In this document: piece after piece, positions 1 to 8,706 of the stretch | How positions within the stretch are numbered: the first letter of the stretch is position 1 | Layout of the letters: every line of letters begins with the position of its first letter | Origin: Haloglomus irregulare | GTDB taxonomy: Archaea; Halobacteriota; Halobacteria; Halobacteriales; Haloarculaceae | Assembly: GCF_007421925.1 (NCBI RefSeq) | Contig: NZ_QMDX01000003.1 | Span: forward strand, 124,001 to 188,000 | Direction of reading: 5' to 3' | DNA: 64,000 bases | Notes under the pieces: model-generated | The model's database searches: none | What the model was told of the DNA's origin: nothing | What the model saw: only the letters and a program-made list of their open reading frames with translations | Program-made: the position numbers and the translations under genes

Positions 1-574
1 CAATCTTTCAGATATCCGGACGACCCGTCCGCTCTCGGACCGCGGCGACGGCACGTGCCCCGGGCCCTCGCGGTCGGGGGGCCCACGGCTCCCCCCGCGA
101 GGACGACGGGATGGGACCACCGCGGCCGGGGGGCTCCACGACCGGCCAGGAGTTTCCGAGGGACGTCGGGTATAGAATCCGAGAACCCCACGTATATCAT
201 GAACCACGACTGTCCGCGAACTGTTTCACATATATCTCGGTATTTCGATAGGCTCGGGGGCCGTTCGGGCGTTCGGGACGCTCTGGCGCCCACAACGTTG
301 AAGTGTCACTCACCCACACGCGAGCGTATGTCAGTCGGACGGAGGCGACGACGCGCCGCCCCACGACCGCCAGCCGCGTCCGACCCGTTCTTCCTCGCCT
401 GACGCGGCGGTGGACCGACCGACCCCTCGCTATCTGGAGACGAAACAGAGGGGTTGGCCGCGAAACCGTCGCGGGGGTCCGGAACCGTTAGTTGTCCGGC
501 CGACGCACGCATCGCTGACGACCACGCTGGCGACCCGTCGCCGGCCACGCGCACCCACCGACAATACACATCAC
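1..574. other. Non-coding region upstream of pheS
   Basis: No convincing gene is seen here; the open frames present are overlapping GC-rich shadows. Positions 165-300 are AT-richer and include CATATATCTC near 230, a possible promoter for the pheST operon. Positions 434-457 hold a repeat with the core ACGAAACAGAGGGGTTGG, which resembles the origin recognition boxes at 16.6-16.9 kb. Positions 85-107 can form a short GC hairpin (GGGGGGCCCACGGCTCCCCCC). No tRNA or other RNA gene was recognised. Confidence 0.5.
434..457 (+). repeat. ORB-like repeat upstream of pheS
   Basis: Shares GAAACNNAGGGGTTGG with the oriC1 origin recognition boxes, but the left half differs (CTGGAGAC rather than TGCTCCACTC). 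It is a half-good match in non-coding DNA; Orc1 binding is inference. Confidence 0.4.
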
Positions 575-2095
575 ATGCGACGCCCGGAGACAGAGGTCGC
601 GCTGCTGGAGGCCGCCAGCGCGACCGGGACGAAGACGGTCGAATCGCTCGCTACGGAACTCGACGCGGACCCGACCGCGGTCACCAACGCCGCGTTCGAA
701 CTCGCCGCCGACGGCCTCGTCGAGGTCGAGGCGTACAGCGCCGAGGCGGTCGACCTCACCGACGAGGGCGATCGCTACCGCGAGGCCGGACTGCCCGAAC
801 TGCGGCTCTACCGCGCGGCTGTCGACGCCGGCGCCGAGGACGAGGCCGTCAGCATCGGCGAGCTCGTCGGCGCCGCCGGGCTGGAGGGCCCCGAGGTCGA
901 CATCGCGCTGTCGAACTTCGCGCGGAAGGGGTTCGGCGACATCGAGGAGGGCGCCGTCCGCGTCGACCTGGCGGGCGGCCCGGACGTCGACCCCGAGGAC
1001 GACCCGGAGGCCGGCGCGCTTGCCGCCATCGCCGACGGCAACGCGGGCTACCTCGACGGGACCGTCCTCGACCGACTCGAGGACCGGGGGCTCGCCAGCC
1101 GGACGGAGACCACCGTCCGGTCGGTGACGCTCACCGACGAGGGCGTGACGGCACTGATGGAGGGTATCGAGACGGCCGAGACGGTCGGCGCGCTCACGCC
1201 CGAACTCCTCACGTCGGGCGAATGGGCGGACGTCGAGTTCGCCGACTACAACGTCGAGGCCGACGCCGAGACCGACTACGGCGGCCGCAAGCACGTCCTC
1301 CGGCAGACGGCCGACCGCGTGAAGGACGTCCTCGTCGGGATGGGCTTCTCCGAGATGGAGGGCCCCCACGCCGACGCGGAGTTCTGGATCAACGACTGCC
1401 TGTTCATGCCACAGGACCACCCCGCCCGGACCCACTGGGACCAGTTCGCGCTGGACGTGCCGCCGATGCGGGAGCTGCCCGACGACCTCGTGGCGGCGGT
1501 CGAGTCGGCCCACCGCGAGGGCGTCGGCGCGGACGGCGACGGCTACCACTCCCCCTGGACAGAGGACGTGGCGAAGGGGGTCGACCTCCGGGGCCACACC
1601 ACCTCGCTGTCGATGCGCTACCTCTCGGGCGAGCAGGTCGGCGACCTCGACCCGCCCCAGCGCTGGTTCTCCGTCGAGAAGGTGTACCGCAACGACACGC
1701 TCGACCCGACCCACCTGCTGGAGTTCTTCCAGATCGAGGGCTGGGTGATGGCCGAGGAGCTCTCGGTACGGGACCTGATGGGGACGTTCACGGAGTTCTA
1801 CGAACGGTTCGGCATCACGGACATCCAGTTCAAGCCCCACTACAACCCGTACACTGAGCCGAGTTTCGAGCTGTTCGGCACCCATCCGGAGACGGGCGAG
1901 ATGGTCGAGATCGGGAACTCCGGCATCTTCCGCGAGGAGGTGCTGGGCCCGCTCGGGGTCGAGTGCGACGTGATGGCCTGGGGACTGGCCCTGGAGCGGC
2001 TGCTGATGCTCATGTACGGCTTCGAGGACATCCGGGACGTCCACGGGACGCTGTGTGACCTGGACCGGCTGCGGACCGCGGAGGTGGTCCACTGA
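575..2095 (+). CDS. pheS: Phenylalanine--tRNA ligase alpha subunit
   Basis: Catalytic alpha subunit of the cytoplasmic alpha2-beta2 phenylalanyl-tRNA synthetase, which charges tRNA-Phe with phenylalanine using ATP. It is 506 residues from ATG 575. The N-terminal 200 residues carry winged-helix segments (ATELDADPTAVTNAAFEL region) as in archaeal and eukaryotic PheS. Class II motifs follow: HTTSLSMRYL, then the motif 2 stretch RWFSVEKVYRNDT with LLEFFQIEGW, and a motif 3 region with GNSGIFREEVL and MAWGLALERLLMLMYG. The frame stays open upstream to about 410, but homology-like sequence begins at MRRPETEVALLEAA. The stop overlaps the pheT start (TGATG), so the two subunits are translationally coupled. 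Confidence 0.96.
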   Translation: MRRPETEVALLEAASATGTKTVESLATELDADPTAVTNAAFELAADGLVEVEAYSAEAVDLTDEGDRYREAGLPELRLYRAAVDAGAEDEAVSIGELVGAAGLEGPEVDIALSNFARKGFGDIEEGAVRVDLAGGPDVDPEDDPEAGALAAIADGNAGYLDGTVLDRLEDRGLASRTETTVRSVTLTDEGVTALMEGIETAETVGALTPELLTSGEWADVEFADYNVEADAETDYGGRKHVLRQTADRVKDVLVGMGFSEMEGPHADAEFWINDCLFMPQDHPARTHWDQFALDVPPMRELPDDLVAAVESAHREGVGADGDGYHSPWTEDVAKGVDLRGHTTSLSMRYLSGEQVGDLDPPQRWFSVEKVYRNDTLDPTHLLEFFQIEGWVMAEELSVRDLMGTFTEFYERFGITDIQFKPHYNPYTEPSFELFGTHPETGEMVEIGNSGIFREEVLGPLGVECDVMAWGLALERLLMLMYGFEDIRDVHGTLCDLDRLRTAEVVH

Positions 2096-3843
2096 TGCCC
2101 GTCGTCGACGTGGACCCCGACGAGCTGCGCCGCCTGACCGGCCACGACGAGAAGGACGACGAGGCGCTGAAAGAGGACCTGTTCGCGCTCGGCCTGGAGT
2201 TCGAGGGCGAGACCGAGGACGGCCTGCTCCAGCTGGAGTTCGCCCCCGACCGGCTGGACCGGCTCTCCGTCGAGGGGGTCGCCCGGTCGCTGCGCTACCA
2301 GTACGGCGACGACCGCGGCGTCTACATCCCGGACACGAACGACGCCGACTGGACCATCGAGGTCGAGGGGTCGGTCCCGGACGAGCGCCCGTACGTCACC
2401 GGCGCCGTCGTTCGGGGGCTCGACCTGGACGAGGCGGGGCTGGAGTCGCTCATCCAGCTCCAGGAGAAGCTCCACGCCACGATGGGCCGCAAGCGCGCCA
2501 AGGGCGCCATCGGCGTCCACGACCTGACGATGCTGAAGGGCGCGTCGGCCACGGGGGCCAGTGGCGGCAGGAAGTCCATCCGCTACACCGGTATCGAGCC
2601 CGACGGCGAGACGTTCGTCCCGCTGGACTCGGACCGCGAACTCACCCCGGGGGAGGTCCTCACCGACCACCCGACCGGCGAGACGTACGCCGGCCTCGTC
2701 GCCGACTACGAGCGTTACCCCGCCATCTACGACGACGTGGGACTGTTCTCCTTCCCGCCGGTGATCAACGGGACGCGGACCGAGGTCGAGACCGCCTCCC
2801 GGGACCTGTTCATCGAGATGACGGGGACCGACCAGTGGACCATCGACCGGATGCTGAACATCGTCTGCTACGCGCTGGACGCGCGCGGCGGCCGGGTCGA
2901 GCGCGTCGACATCGACTACCCCGACCGGACGCTGGACCGTCCGGACCTCTCGACCGACCGCAAGACCGTCGGCCACGACCGCATCGAGTCGCTGCTCGGC
3001 GTCTCGTTCGACCCCGGTGAGGTCGTGGACCTGCTGGAACGCGCCGGCCTCGACGCCGTCGCCGAGGAGGACGGAACCCTGACCTACGAGGTCGCGGTCC
3101 CGCCCTACCGCGTCGACGTACTCCACCCGCTGGACGTCGTCGACGACGTGGGCCGGGCGTACGGGTTCAACGATCTCGAGCCGCGCTACCCCGACGTCGG
3201 GACCATCGGTGGTCGCCACGAGCGGTCCCGCATCGAGGACGCCGCCCGGGACGCCCTCGTCGGCCTCGGGTTCGAGGACATGCTGAACTTCCACATGACG
3301 AGCGAGGCCGAGAACTACGAGCGGATGGGGCTCGACACGCCGTCGGCCCACGACGACGAGGTCACGCCGGACCCGGACGCCCCGCTGGGTGCACGGCCGC
3401 CGGTCACCATCACGGAACCGTACAGCGAGGACTACACGATGGTCCGGTCGTGGGCGCTCCCCTCCCTGACCATGGTGCTCGAGCGCAACACGCACCGGGC
3501 GTACCCGCAGGACCTCGCGGAGATCGGACTCGCGGCGCATCGGGACGACGGGGCGAACACCCGCGTCGCCGAGCGTCGCACCGTGGCCGGCGTGCTCGCC
3601 CGGACCGACGCCTCCTACGAGGACGCCAAGGGGAAGCTCCAGGCGCTCTGCCGGGTCTTCGACGTCGACCTGTCGACGCCGCCGACGGACCACCCGTCGT
3701 TCATCGACGGCCGCACCGCGAGCATCGTCATCGACGGCGACGAGGTGGGCGTCATCGGCGAACTCCACCCGCGCGTGCTGGTAGAACACGATCTCGAACT
3801 CCCCGTCGCCGGGTTCGAGTTCCGGCTGGACGCGCTGCGGTAA
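2095..3843 (+). CDS. pheT: Phenylalanine--tRNA ligase beta subunit
   Basis: Beta subunit of phenylalanyl-tRNA synthetase, contributing tRNA binding and editing. It is 582 residues, the normal length for the short archaeal type that lacks the bacterial N-terminal tRNA-binding and C-terminal anticodon-binding extensions. The start ATG overlaps the pheS stop by 4 bases. The N-terminus MPVVDVDPDELRRLTG, the B3/B4-like region (LFSFPPVINGTRTEV) and the B5-like region (VSFDPGEVVDLLERAGL) followed by the catalytic-like core (MVRSWALPSLTMVLERN) are visible. The end of the protein reads LHPRVLVEHDLELPVAGFEF, typical of the family. Confidence 0.96.
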   Translation: MPVVDVDPDELRRLTGHDEKDDEALKEDLFALGLEFEGETEDGLLQLEFAPDRLDRLSVEGVARSLRYQYGDDRGVYIPDTNDADWTIEVEGSVPDERPYVTGAVVRGLDLDEAGLESLIQLQEKLHATMGRKRAKGAIGVHDLTMLKGASATGASGGRKSIRYTGIEPDGETFVPLDSDRELTPGEVLTDHPTGETYAGLVADYERYPAIYDDVGLFSFPPVINGTRTEVETASRDLFIEMTGTDQWTIDRMLNIVCYALDARGGRVERVDIDYPDRTLDRPDLSTDRKTVGHDRIESLLGVSFDPGEVVDLLERAGLDAVAEEDGTLTYEVAVPPYRVDVLHPLDVVDDVGRAYGFNDLEPRYPDVGTIGGRHERSRIEDAARDALVGLGFEDMLNFHMTSEAENYERMGLDTPSAHDDEVTPDPDAPLGARPPVTITEPYSEDYTMVRSWALPSLTMVLERNTHRAYPQDLAEIGLAAHRDDGANTRVAERRTVAGVLARTDASYEDAKGKLQALCRVFDVDLSTPPTDHPSFIDGRTASIVIDGDEVGVIGELHPRVLVEHDLELPVAGFEFRLDALR

Positions 3844-3873
3844 GGGTTCGGCGAGAGAACTGCGGCGACAGGG

Positions 3874-3880
3874 CCCTTTA
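3874..3880 (+). promoter_or_regulatory. Promoter box of DoxX-family gene
   Basis: CCCTTTA lies 26 bases before ATG 3906, the spacing expected for a leaderless haloarchaeal transcript. It supports ATG 3906 rather than the in-frame GTG at 3891. Confidence 0.45.
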
Positions 3881-3905
3881 GGTTCGTTCGGTGCGTGGCA
3901 CCACT

Positions 3906-4994
3906 ATGGACTCCTCTTCGACCGGGGCGGTCCTCGAGCCGGTTCCGGCCCACGTGGACTACGTCACCGATGGTGAACCCATCGGCGACGGTGTCGCCTT
4001 CCTCGCCGACGTACTGACGGACCCGCTGACCCTGCTGCTCGTGGGGCTTGGAACGGCGGTCGCGCTGGCGGCAGCCGCCGGCTATCTGGTCGGCGGGTCG
4101 CGCATCCCCGACATCGAGGTGGCGCGGCGGACGCTGGCCTCGTACACGCCGTATCTCCCGTGGATGCTCCGGCTCTCGACCGGGTTGCCGCTGGTCGGGG
4201 CTGCGTTCACCGGGTACTACTTCACCCCGAGCGTCCCCGTCGAAGCCCGGCTCCTCCAGGTCGTGCTCGGGTTCCTGCTCCTGTTCGGGCTGGCGACGCG
4301 AGTCGTCGCCGTCGCGGGGCTCGTGGCGTACCTCGGCGGGTTGGCCGTCTTCGGGTCCGAACTGCTGCTCGCCAGCGAGTATCTCGCCGGCTTCCTGGGG
4401 CTGGTGCTGCTCGGGGCCGGGCAGCCAAGCGCAGACGGCCTCCTCCGGCGGCTGGCGGTCACGGACGGGACCATCGTCAACCGGGTCGCGTCGGGCCGCC
4501 CCCGGCCGCTGGTGGCACTCCGGCGCCTCGGCGTCGACCGCCGACTCGCCCCCGTGGCCATCCGGGTCGGCCTCGGGTTGAACTTCATGCTGCTCGGTGT
4601 CGCCGAGAAGTGGTTCCAGCCCGGCCGCGCGGCGACGCTCGCCGTCGACCTCGGGCTCACGTCGGTGCTCCCGTTGGCGCCGGAGCTGTGGGTGTTCGGC
4701 GCCGGTCTCGTCGAGTTCGGGGTCGGTCTGCTGCTGGTGCTCGGGCTGTTCAGTCGCGCCGCCGCCGCGCTCGGGTTCGTGGTTCTGACGACGACCCTGT
4801 TCGGCCTCCCGAACGACCCGGTCCTGGCGCACGTCACCCTGTTCGGGCTGAGTTCGGCGGTGCTCGTGACCGGCTCGGGGCCATACTCGCTGGACGAGCG
4901 CGTCCTCCCGGCCGTGACCCGACGGCTCCGGGACCTGCTCGGGACCGAACCCGGCGCCGTCGAGCCCGACGCCGACGTCGAGACGGAGCGGTAG
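3906..4994 (+). CDS. DoxX family membrane protein
   Basis: Integral membrane protein of 362 residues with about eight hydrophobic segments and two related halves. The N-terminal half (around SYTPYLPWMLRLSTGLPLVG, residues 75-165) and the C-terminal half (RVGLGLNFMLLGVAEKWFQP, residues 215-330) each look like a DoxX/DoxD-type four-helix bundle. DoxX proteins are associated with quinone-linked redox or sulfur metabolism, but the role here is not shown by the sequence. Transcribed alone downstream of pheST with its own promoter-like box. The short Glu/Asp-rich tail is probably cytoplasmic. Confidence 0.75.
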   Translation: MDSSSTGAVLEPVPAHVDYVTDGEPIGDGVAFLADVLTDPLTLLLVGLGTAVALAAAAGYLVGGSRIPDIEVARRTLASYTPYLPWMLRLSTGLPLVGAAFTGYYFTPSVPVEARLLQVVLGFLLLFGLATRVVAVAGLVAYLGGLAVFGSELLLASEYLAGFLGLVLLGAGQPSADGLLRRLAVTDGTIVNRVASGRPRPLVALRRLGVDRRLAPVAIRVGLGLNFMLLGVAEKWFQPGRAATLAVDLGLTSVLPLAPELWVFGAGLVEFGVGLLLVLGLFSRAAAALGFVVLTTTLFGLPNDPVLAHVTLFGLSSAVLVTGSGPYSLDERVLPAVTRRLRDLLGTEPGAVEPDADVETER

Positions 4995-5012
4995 GGCGAC
5001 CGTCGGCGCCGG

Positions 5013-5429
5013 CTAAAGCACGCCGAAGACGTTCGCCAGCGCGACGCCCATCACCGCGGCGAAGCCGAAGTGGAGGACGACCAGCGGGGCCGCCGACCGG
5101 AACTTCAGCCGGTAGACGGCACTGACGGCGAGCAGTTCCGCCACCAGCGTCGCGACGATGACCACCCCGACCAGCAGCGAGCTGCTGAGGCCGTACTGCT
5201 GGAGGAGGATGGAGACCGCGGCGGGGACCGGCCCGACGTAGGCCGCCTTCTGCGAGGGGACCTCACCGATGAAGAAGGTCGCGGCGAGATGGAGGGTGAA
5301 CGCGTAGAACAGGCTCGCCAGCAGGAAGGTGACGACCAGCGCGAGCGGGCCGCCACCGGTGACCGACTGGAGCGGGGGGGGCGGGTTGGCGACGGGGGCC
5401 TGCAACGGGGCGAGCGGGAAGCCGGCCAT
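5013..5429 (-). CDS. Small four-helix membrane protein, haloarchaeal
   Basis: 138-residue protein with four predicted transmembrane helices (around PLALVVTFLLASLFYAFTLH, VPAAVSILLQQYG, LLVGVVIVATLVAELLAVSA and LVVLHFGFAAVMGVALANV). The N-terminus is proline-rich (LAPLQAPVANPPPPL). It resembles a DUF7473-type haloarchaeal family from memory; no function is known. It converges with the DoxX gene and is followed on the same strand by no close neighbour, so probably monocistronic. Confidence 0.7.
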   Translation of the reverse strand: MAGFPLAPLQAPVANPPPPLQSVTGGGPLALVVTFLLASLFYAFTLHLAATFFIGEVPSQKAAYVGPVPAAVSILLQQYGLSSSLLVGVVIVATLVAELLAVSAVYRLKFRSAAPLVVLHFGFAAVMGVALANVFGVL

Positions 5430-5504
5430 GGGTGACGTGGGCGCCGCGGTCGCATGTAGCCTGCGCTATCGGGCGTGGAACGGGGAACGGGAGGGAGACC
5501 GGCG

Positions 5505-6068
5505 TCAGCCGTCGAGCAGGCCGAGCTTGTCGAGTTCCGAGACGATCTTGTCGACGGCCTTGCGGGCGTCGTCGGGCTCCTTGCCGCCCGTGATGACGAG
5601 CTTACCGGACCCGAACAGCAGCGCGACGACGTCGGGCTCGTCGAGCCGGTAGACCAGGCCCGGGAACTGCTCCGGTTCGTACTCGATGTTCTCCAGGCCC
5701 AGCCCGATGGCGATGGCGTTCAGGTTGAGGTTGCGACCCAGGTCCGCGGAGGTGACGATGTTCTGGACGACGATCTCCGGGTCCTCGTCGACCTCGATGT
5801 TGAGGTCGCGGAGTTTATCGAAGACGATGCGCAGCGACTCGTGGACGTCGTCGGTGCTCTTGGCGCCCGTGCAGACGATCTTCCCCGACCGGAAGATGAG
5901 GGCCGCGCTCTTTGGCTCCTGGGTGCGGTAGACCAGGCCCGGGAACTGTTCGGGGTCGTAGTCTGCCCCCTCGAGGTCCATGGCCACGCTCTGGAGATCG
6001 AGCTCCTGGCCGATACCCGTCGAGGCTACCACGTTCTCGATGTTGATGGTTTCCTTGGGGTCGCTCAT
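5505..6068 (-). CDS. tbp: TATA-box-binding protein
   Basis: General transcription factor that binds TATA boxes and recruits TFB and RNA polymerase. It has 187 residues, the standard archaeal length, and consists of two direct TBP repeats: residues 7-95 (INIENVVASTGIGQELDLQS, FPGLVYRTQEPKSAALIF, GKIVCTGAKS) and 98-185 (IVVQNIVTSADLGRNLNLNA, FPGLVYRLDEPDVVALLF, GKLVITGGKE). The start is fixed by a strong TATA box about 27 bases upstream. Haloarchaea often carry several TBPs; this copy has all expected elements. Confidence 0.97.
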   Translation of the reverse strand: MSDPKETINIENVVASTGIGQELDLQSVAMDLEGADYDPEQFPGLVYRTQEPKSAALIFRSGKIVCTGAKSTDDVHESLRIVFDKLRDLNIEVDEDPEIVVQNIVTSADLGRNLNLNAIAIGLGLENIEYEPEQFPGLVYRLDEPDVVALLFGSGKLVITGGKEPDDARKAVDKIVSELDKLGLLDG

Positions 6069-6092
6069 GTATCTTAAGACACGTATTTAACC

Positions 6093-6100
6093 TTTATAAA
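6093..6100 (-). promoter_or_regulatory. TATA box of tbp
   Basis: On the minus strand the sequence reads TTTATAAAGG about 25-30 bases before the tbp start codon, consistent with a leaderless or near-leaderless transcript. The divergent methyltransferase has its own TATA box 60 bases away. Confidence 0.75.
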
Positions 6101-6162
6101 TATGGGTGGTGGTGACTGACAGGTCGAGAACCGGAGACATCGGCCCACTGGCGTCCGTTCTG

Positions 6163-6170
6163 TTTATAAA
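6163..6170 (+). promoter_or_regulatory. TATA box of methyltransferase gene
   Basis: TTTATAAA on the plus strand, divergent from the tbp promoter. Initiation about 25 bases downstream would leave a leader of roughly 55-75 bases before the candidate start codons at 6249 and 6267. Confidence 0.65.
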
Positions 6171-6248
6171 CCGGCATCGATTGCCGCTTGAAATAGGGGT
6201 GCTTGTCTGGCGCGGGGCGGCGCTCGGGGCACCCGGACCGGCACCCTC

Positions 6249-7541
6249 ATGCCCGGTGCGCCCCCGATGACGCCCGTGTACGTCCTCGAACTGGGTGGCC
6301 AGGACGACCGGTTCGCGCGCCGGGAGGCCGAGAGCGCCTGCTCCGCCGTCGACCCGCTGGGCACGGGGCTCGCGACGGCCCGCGGCGTCACCGACCGGGT
6401 TCGTGGGCTGGCCTACACCCAGCGCGTCGCCGCGCTCCTCGGCCGGACGGCGCCCCGTGTCGAGGACGCCGTCACACTGCTGGACGCCGCCGCGCTGGAG
6501 GGCCCGGGCGGCCCCTCGACGGGGGGATGGGCGGTACCTGAGGGCGCCGAGGGCTCCGTCCGGGTCCGGGCCCGCGACGTGCGGAGCCTGACCGGCGTCG
6601 ACACGGCCCGGGCCGAGCGGGAACTCGGCGCGGTACTGGTCGACCGGGGCTTCAGCGTCGACCTGGAGGACCCGGACCACGAGCTGCGAGCCCTGTTCGC
6701 CGTACCGCCGGGCCACGACGACGCCGACGACGGCACCGCCACGGTCGGCATCGCGGACGAGCGCGAGGTACGACTGGCCGAGGACGGGACGGCCGCCGGC
6801 GGGCTCGGCGCGAACGAGCCGGGCGTCTGCGCGCTGGGCTGGCTGACCGCCGAGAGCGTCCGGGACTTCGGCGAGCGCCAGCCGACGGACAAGCCGTTCT
6901 TCCAGCCCGGGAGCATGGACCCGCTGCTGGCGCGGGCGCTCGCCAACATCGCCGGCGCCCGCCCTGGCCGGACGCTGCTGGACCCGATGTGCGGCACCGG
7001 CGGCCTGCTCGCCGAGGCCGGACTTGTCGGGGCCGACGTCGTCGGCGTCGACGCCCAGTGGAAGATGGTCCGAGGGGCCCGGCGGAACCTCGGCCACTAT
7101 CTCGGGGGCGGGGGCGGGGCGTCGGGTGGCCCGGGCGGCCCGGAGGCCGTGGAACCGCCCGGGGGGTTCGCGACCTGTCGGGGCGACGCCCGCCGGCTCC
7201 CGGTGGCCGGCGGCCCGGACGGGGACGGTCCCGTGGACGCGGTGGTCTTCGACGCGCCCTACGGCCGCCAGTCGTGGGCCAGCGACGAACTCTCGGCGGT
7301 CGTCGGCGACGCACTCGCCGAGGCTCGCCGCGTGGCCCGCCGGGCGGTCGTCGTCGGGGACCGGGCGTGGACCGGGGCGGCCGAGGCCGCCGGCTGGACC
7401 GTGGTCGACCGCTTCGACCGCCGCGTCCACCGGTCGCTGACACGCTACATCCTCGTCCTGCAGGCCGACGACGCCGGGCCGGGGACGGAACCGGGCGACG
7501 CCGGGGGGCCCGACGACCGCCGGGCGGCGAACGACCGCTGA
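6249..7541 (+). CDS. tRNA (guanine-N2)-methyltransferase, Trm-G10/Trm11 type
   Basis: Probable class I SAM-dependent enzyme that methylates the exocyclic amine of tRNA guanosine-10. The N-terminal half (residues 1-190) corresponds to a THUMP-like RNA-binding region. The C-terminal Rossmann domain starts with FFQPGSMDPLLARALAN, then the SAM motif LLDPMCGTGGLLAEA at about residue 240, DVVGVDAQWKMVRGARRNL, and the catalytic motif VFDAPYGRQSW near residue 335. The usual motif is DPPYG or DLPYG; Ala at the second position is a variant. ATG 6267 is an alternative start six codons downstream. The C-terminus is a disordered Gly/Asp tail. Confidence 0.85.
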   Translation: MPGAPPMTPVYVLELGGQDDRFARREAESACSAVDPLGTGLATARGVTDRVRGLAYTQRVAALLGRTAPRVEDAVTLLDAAALEGPGGPSTGGWAVPEGAEGSVRVRARDVRSLTGVDTARAERELGAVLVDRGFSVDLEDPDHELRALFAVPPGHDDADDGTATVGIADEREVRLAEDGTAAGGLGANEPGVCALGWLTAESVRDFGERQPTDKPFFQPGSMDPLLARALANIAGARPGRTLLDPMCGTGGLLAEAGLVGADVVGVDAQWKMVRGARRNLGHYLGGGGGASGGPGGPEAVEPPGGFATCRGDARRLPVAGGPDGDGPVDAVVFDAPYGRQSWASDELSAVVGDALAEARRVARRAVVVGDRAWTGAAEAAGWTVVDRFDRRVHRSLTRYILVLQADDAGPGTEPGDAGGPDDRRAANDR

Positions 7542-7635
7542 CGGGGGAGTGTGGCTACCGACCAAACTGACCGTTAGTCCACCGGCAGACCGCCCGGGAC
7601 CAGATTCACAAGGCTCGAATCGTAATCACACAACG

Positions 7636-7785
7636 ATGCTGTCAACCGACCCGGCGTTGGACGACGACCGTCTGCAGGAGTACGAGTGCCCCCGGTGTGG
7701 TCTGCGCGTCGAGGCCGGGGGGTCGGTCTGCTGTGCGGACTGCGAGACGGAGATGCAGAACCTCGGCAAACCGCGCCACTGGTGA
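7636..7785 (+). CDS. Small rubrerythrin-like zinc-ribbon protein
   Basis: 49-residue protein with two CxxC knuckles: YECPRCGLRVEAGGS and VCCADCETEMQNLG. This is a rubredoxin/zinc-ribbon fold, found in many haloarchaea as a 'rubrerythrin-like domain' microprotein. It should bind one Zn(II) or Fe(II). The function is unknown; a regulatory or RNA-associated role has been proposed for haloarchaeal zinc-finger microproteins generally. A 6-bp-stem hairpin (GACGGC-TGTTG-GCCGTC) lies about 45 bases after the stop and may terminate it. Confidence 0.8.
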   Translation: MLSTDPALDDDRLQEYECPRCGLRVEAGGSVCCADCETEMQNLGKPRHW

Positions 7786-7857
7786 CGGCGGCCGTGACGG
7801 TGGTGCTGGGGGTAGCCGAACTCCCGCTCGACGGCTGTTGGCCGTCGAATCCGGTCG

Positions 7858-7864
7858 CTTTTGC
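7858..7864 (+). promoter_or_regulatory. Promoter box of HAD-like gene
   Basis: CTTTTGC centred 27 bases before GTG 7888. The same box at the same spacing precedes several other genes in the window, supporting the GTG start. Confidence 0.45.
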
Positions 7865-7887
7865 ATCGCGCGGCGGTACCCCGTCGT

Positions 7888-8601
7888 GTGCGTAACCGCT
7901 ACGCCCTCCTCGCCTTCGAGACCCTCGCGAGCCGCCGCGGCGCGACGGCCGCGGGGGAGCACGGCCCCCCGGACGACGGCTGGGCCGGGGCGCTGTGTGA
8001 CGCCCTCGTGGCCAGCGATACCGGTCGGTCCGCGACGCCCGAGGCGGTCCGGCCGGGTCTGGATCTCCCCTGGCACGACCCCGACCGGATGCATCCCGAC
8101 TGGCCGGACTGGTGGCGCCACCACGAGTCGGCCTTCGCGGACGCGCTCGCCGCCGTCGACGTGCCCCGACGGCAGGCAGACGCCATCGCCCGCGAGGTCC
8201 GGGCGGCGTATCTCGACCCCGACGCGTGGGCCGCCATCGACGGCGCCCCGGCCGCGCTGGACCGGCTCGAGGCTGCCGGCTGGCGGCCCGTCGTCTACCT
8301 GAACGGCCCACCGGAGGTCGACCGGCTCCTCGGAGTGGTGGGCCTCGATGGCCGCGTGACCCGGGCGTTCACCTCCGCGGCGACCGGCTACGAACTCCCG
8401 CACGCCCGGGCCTTCGAGACCGTCGAGGACGCGCTGGGCGACGGCCGGTTCTGGTTCGCCGGGCGCGACCCCGCCGCCATCGGAGGCGCACTGGACGTCG
8501 GCATCCCCGGCGTGCTGGTCGCAGGGGAGGAGGCGGTTCCGTCCGGCGGTCGGTCGGTCCCCGACCTCGGCGGGCTGGCGGAGTTGCTCGACGGGCGGTG
8601 A
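7888..8601 (+). CDS. Degenerate HAD-superfamily protein
   Basis: 237-residue protein with the overall pattern of haloacid-dehalogenase-like hydrolases but without the nucleophile. The N-terminus RNRYALLAFETLASRRG occupies the place of motif I and lacks the DxD. Motif II appears as VVYLNGPPEVDRLL, a motif III-like stretch as GYELPHARAFETVEDALG where the usual KPDP lysine is absent, and motif IV as FAGRDPAAIGGALDVGIPG. A cap-like helical region occupies residues 45-110. It is probably a catalytically dead HAD protein; the fold assignment is from motif spacing. The GTG start is set by the upstream promoter box. Confidence 0.7.
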   Translation: MRNRYALLAFETLASRRGATAAGEHGPPDDGWAGALCDALVASDTGRSATPEAVRPGLDLPWHDPDRMHPDWPDWWRHHESAFADALAAVDVPRRQADAIAREVRAAYLDPDAWAAIDGAPAALDRLEAAGWRPVVYLNGPPEVDRLLGVVGLDGRVTRAFTSAATGYELPHARAFETVEDALGDGRFWFAGRDPAAIGGALDVGIPGVLVAGEEAVPSGGRSVPDLGGLAELLDGR

Positions 8602-8706
8602 GCACCGTGTCTCCGGAACGAACCGGTTCGGTCCGTGGAGGTGCGCTTCTGTGACGTACGTCGGCCCTTCGACGGAAACGCTCGGAGTAATCGGTGAACG
8701 TGGGAG

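Noticed and set aside
1840-3789. Long minus-strand open frame opposite pheT
   Set aside because: No conserved motif; a shadow of pheT.
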